A stretch of DNA of 44,604 nucleotides from Herbaspirillum sp. CF444 (GTDB lineage Bacteria; Pseudomonadota; Gammaproteobacteria; Burkholderiales; Burkholderiaceae_D): positions 1 through 44,604 of the forward strand of contig NZ_AKJW01000078.1 in NCBI RefSeq assembly GCF_000282135.1, in the 5' to 3' direction. The notes below the pieces were generated by a model. It searched no databases. It was not told the DNA's origin and saw only the letters and a list, made by a program, of their open reading frames with translations. Position numbers and translations under genes: made by a program. Of the stretch, positions 43,508 to 44,604 are shown one piece after another. Positions within the stretch are counted from its first letter, which is position 1, and each line of letters begins with the position of its first letter.

Positions 43508-44604
43508 ATGAAAAATCTGAAGATCGGTACACGCCTGGGCATCGCTTTTGCGGCACTGCTCATCCTGATGAGCGTCATCACCGGCATCGGCGTCTGGCGC
43601 CTGCAGTCGGTCGGCAGCCTGACCGATTTCATGGTCAACGACGCCCTGGCCAAGGAGCGCCTGGTCAATGCCTTCTACAAATCGATCGAACTCAACGTCG
43701 GCCGCATCGTCGCCGCCGCCAAGAACGCCGATCCGGTGCAGCAGAAGTTCTACAAGGACCAGATCGTCGCCACCATTTCCCGCAACAACGGTTACGTCAA
43801 GCAGATGGAAGAGCTGATCCAGGATCTGGACGGCAAGGCGCTCCTCAACGAGATCAATGAGCACCGCAAGATCGTGATCGCCGACAACACCGCCGTCTTC
43901 AAGGAAAAGGATGCCGGCAACGAAGACGCGGCCCGCAAGATCGTCGAGGAAAAACTGATACCGGACAGCCAGCGTTACCTGGCCGCGATTGAAAAACTCT
44001 CGAATCGCCAGAGCGACAGCATTACCCGGCTGACGGCCCAGGTCGACGCCGTGTTCCGCACCGCGCGCACGCTGATGATCGCCCTCGGCGGCATCGCGCT
44101 GATCGGCGGCATTGCGCTGGCGATCGTCATCACCCGTTCGATCACCCGGCCGCTGGTCAAGGCGGTGGACGTCGCCAGTCGCGTGGCACAGGGCGACCTC
44201 GGCACCCAGATCAAGGTCGAGTCGCGCGATGAAACCGGCCAGCTGATGGCCGCGCTCAAGGGCATGAACGACAACCTGGTCAATATCGTCGGCCAGGTGC
44301 GCACCGGCACCGACACCATCGCCACCGCCTCGGCCGAAATCGCCAACGGCAACCTCGACCTGTCTTCGCGCACCGAGCAGCAGGCCGGCTCGCTGGAAGA
44401 AACCGCCGCCGCCATGGAACAGCTGACCTCCACCGTCAAGCAGAACGCCGAAAACGCCCGCCAGGCCAACCAGCTGGCGGCGTCGGCCTCCGAAGTCGCG
44501 ATCCAGGGCGGCAGCGTGGTCGGCCAGGTGATCGACACCATGGGCTCGATCAACGATTCCTCCAAGAAGATCGTCGACATCATCAGCGTGATCGACGGCA
44601 TCGC
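43508..44604 (+). CDS. Methyl-accepting chemotaxis protein (3' partial)
   Basis: Runs off the window; the C-terminus is cut. ATG at 43508 with GGGAGA 13 bases upstream. Membrane segment 1 at about 12-30 (FAALLILMSVITGIGVW), a four-helix-bundle periplasmic sensor (about 35-190), membrane segment 2 near 195-215 (LMIALGGIALIGGIALAIVITRSITRP), HAMP (about 215-270), then the start of the signalling domain with the methylation-helix pattern LSSRTEQQAGSLEETAAAMEQLTSTVKQNAENA. Tsr/Tar-like. Downstream of the LysR gene by 221 bases. Confidence 0.93.
   Translation, partial: MKNLKIGTRLGIAFAALLILMSVITGIGVWRLQSVGSLTDFMVNDALAKERLVNAFYKSIELNVGRIVAAAKNADPVQQKFYKDQIVATISRNNGYVKQMEELIQDLDGKALLNEINEHRKIVIADNTAVFKEKDAGNEDAARKIVEEKLIPDSQRYLAAIEKLSNRQSDSITRLTAQVDAVFRTARTLMIALGGIALIGGIALAIVITRSITRPLVKAVDVASRVAQGDLGTQIKVESRDETGQLMAALKGMNDNLVNIVGQVRTGTDTIATASAEIANGNLDLSSRTEQQAGSLEETAAAMEQLTSTVKQNAENARQANQLAASASEVAIQGGSVVGQVIDTMGSINDSSKKIVDIISVIDGI

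Overview
The window looks like chromosomal DNA of a betaproteobacterium, most likely Oxalobacteraceae or close Burkholderiales (Herbaspirillum-like). The grounds are high GC with strong third-position GC bias, a DUF2863-type protein, the DUF3649/PepSY/DUF3325 trio and many amino-acid and peptide ABC transporters with LysR, GntR, RpiR and LacI regulators. This is inference: there is no rRNA or other phylogenetic marker, and I see no tRNA, CRISPR array, transposase or phage gene.

Layout. 1-541 is repeat-rich and non-coding. 542-6023 holds two small exported proteins, then a D-amino-acid dehydrogenase/SDR pair divergent from a polar amino-acid ABC permease, its ATPase and an Lrp regulator. 6120-8538 is a more AT-rich insert-like block with two divergent paralogous fimbrial-adhesin genes. 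8619-14657 has a lone Tat-type solute-binding protein divergent from a lysine-dehydrogenase-like enzyme, a small lipoprotein, a LysR/SDR divergent pair and a DUF2863 protein. 14870-18954 is a glucarate module (MFS transporter, glucarate dehydratase, LacI repressor) with three matching operators. 19014-20066 has a START-like exported protein and a Cys-rich small protein. 20325-26129 is an RpiR-controlled aminotransferase and glutamate-type ABC cluster that lacks an ATPase. 26434-28741 is an iron-linked membrane trio preceded by a Fur-like box. 28855-36815 is a complete peptide ABC operon (binding protein, two permeases, two ATPases) ending in gamma-glutamyltranspeptidase and a GntR regulator, which suggests uptake and cleavage of gamma-glutamyl peptides. 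37226-40564 has a class C beta-lactamase with a lipobox-like signal, a GNAT, a GFA-type protein and an ArsR-AHSA1 fusion. 40648-43286 is a tandem Asp/Glu racemase divergent from a LysR regulator. From 43508 a chemotaxis receptor runs off the window end.

The theme is scavenging of amino acids (including D-forms), peptides and sugar acids. The most unusual structure is a repeat family of about 80-95 bp (six intergenic copies) that can be drawn as a four-stem cloverleaf with compensating changes in the stems. Other leads are a racemase with one intact and one degenerate active site, an SDR lacking its catalytic tyrosine, and operators that can be paired with local regulators by sequence alone. 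All operator, promoter and fold calls were made by eye without computation.
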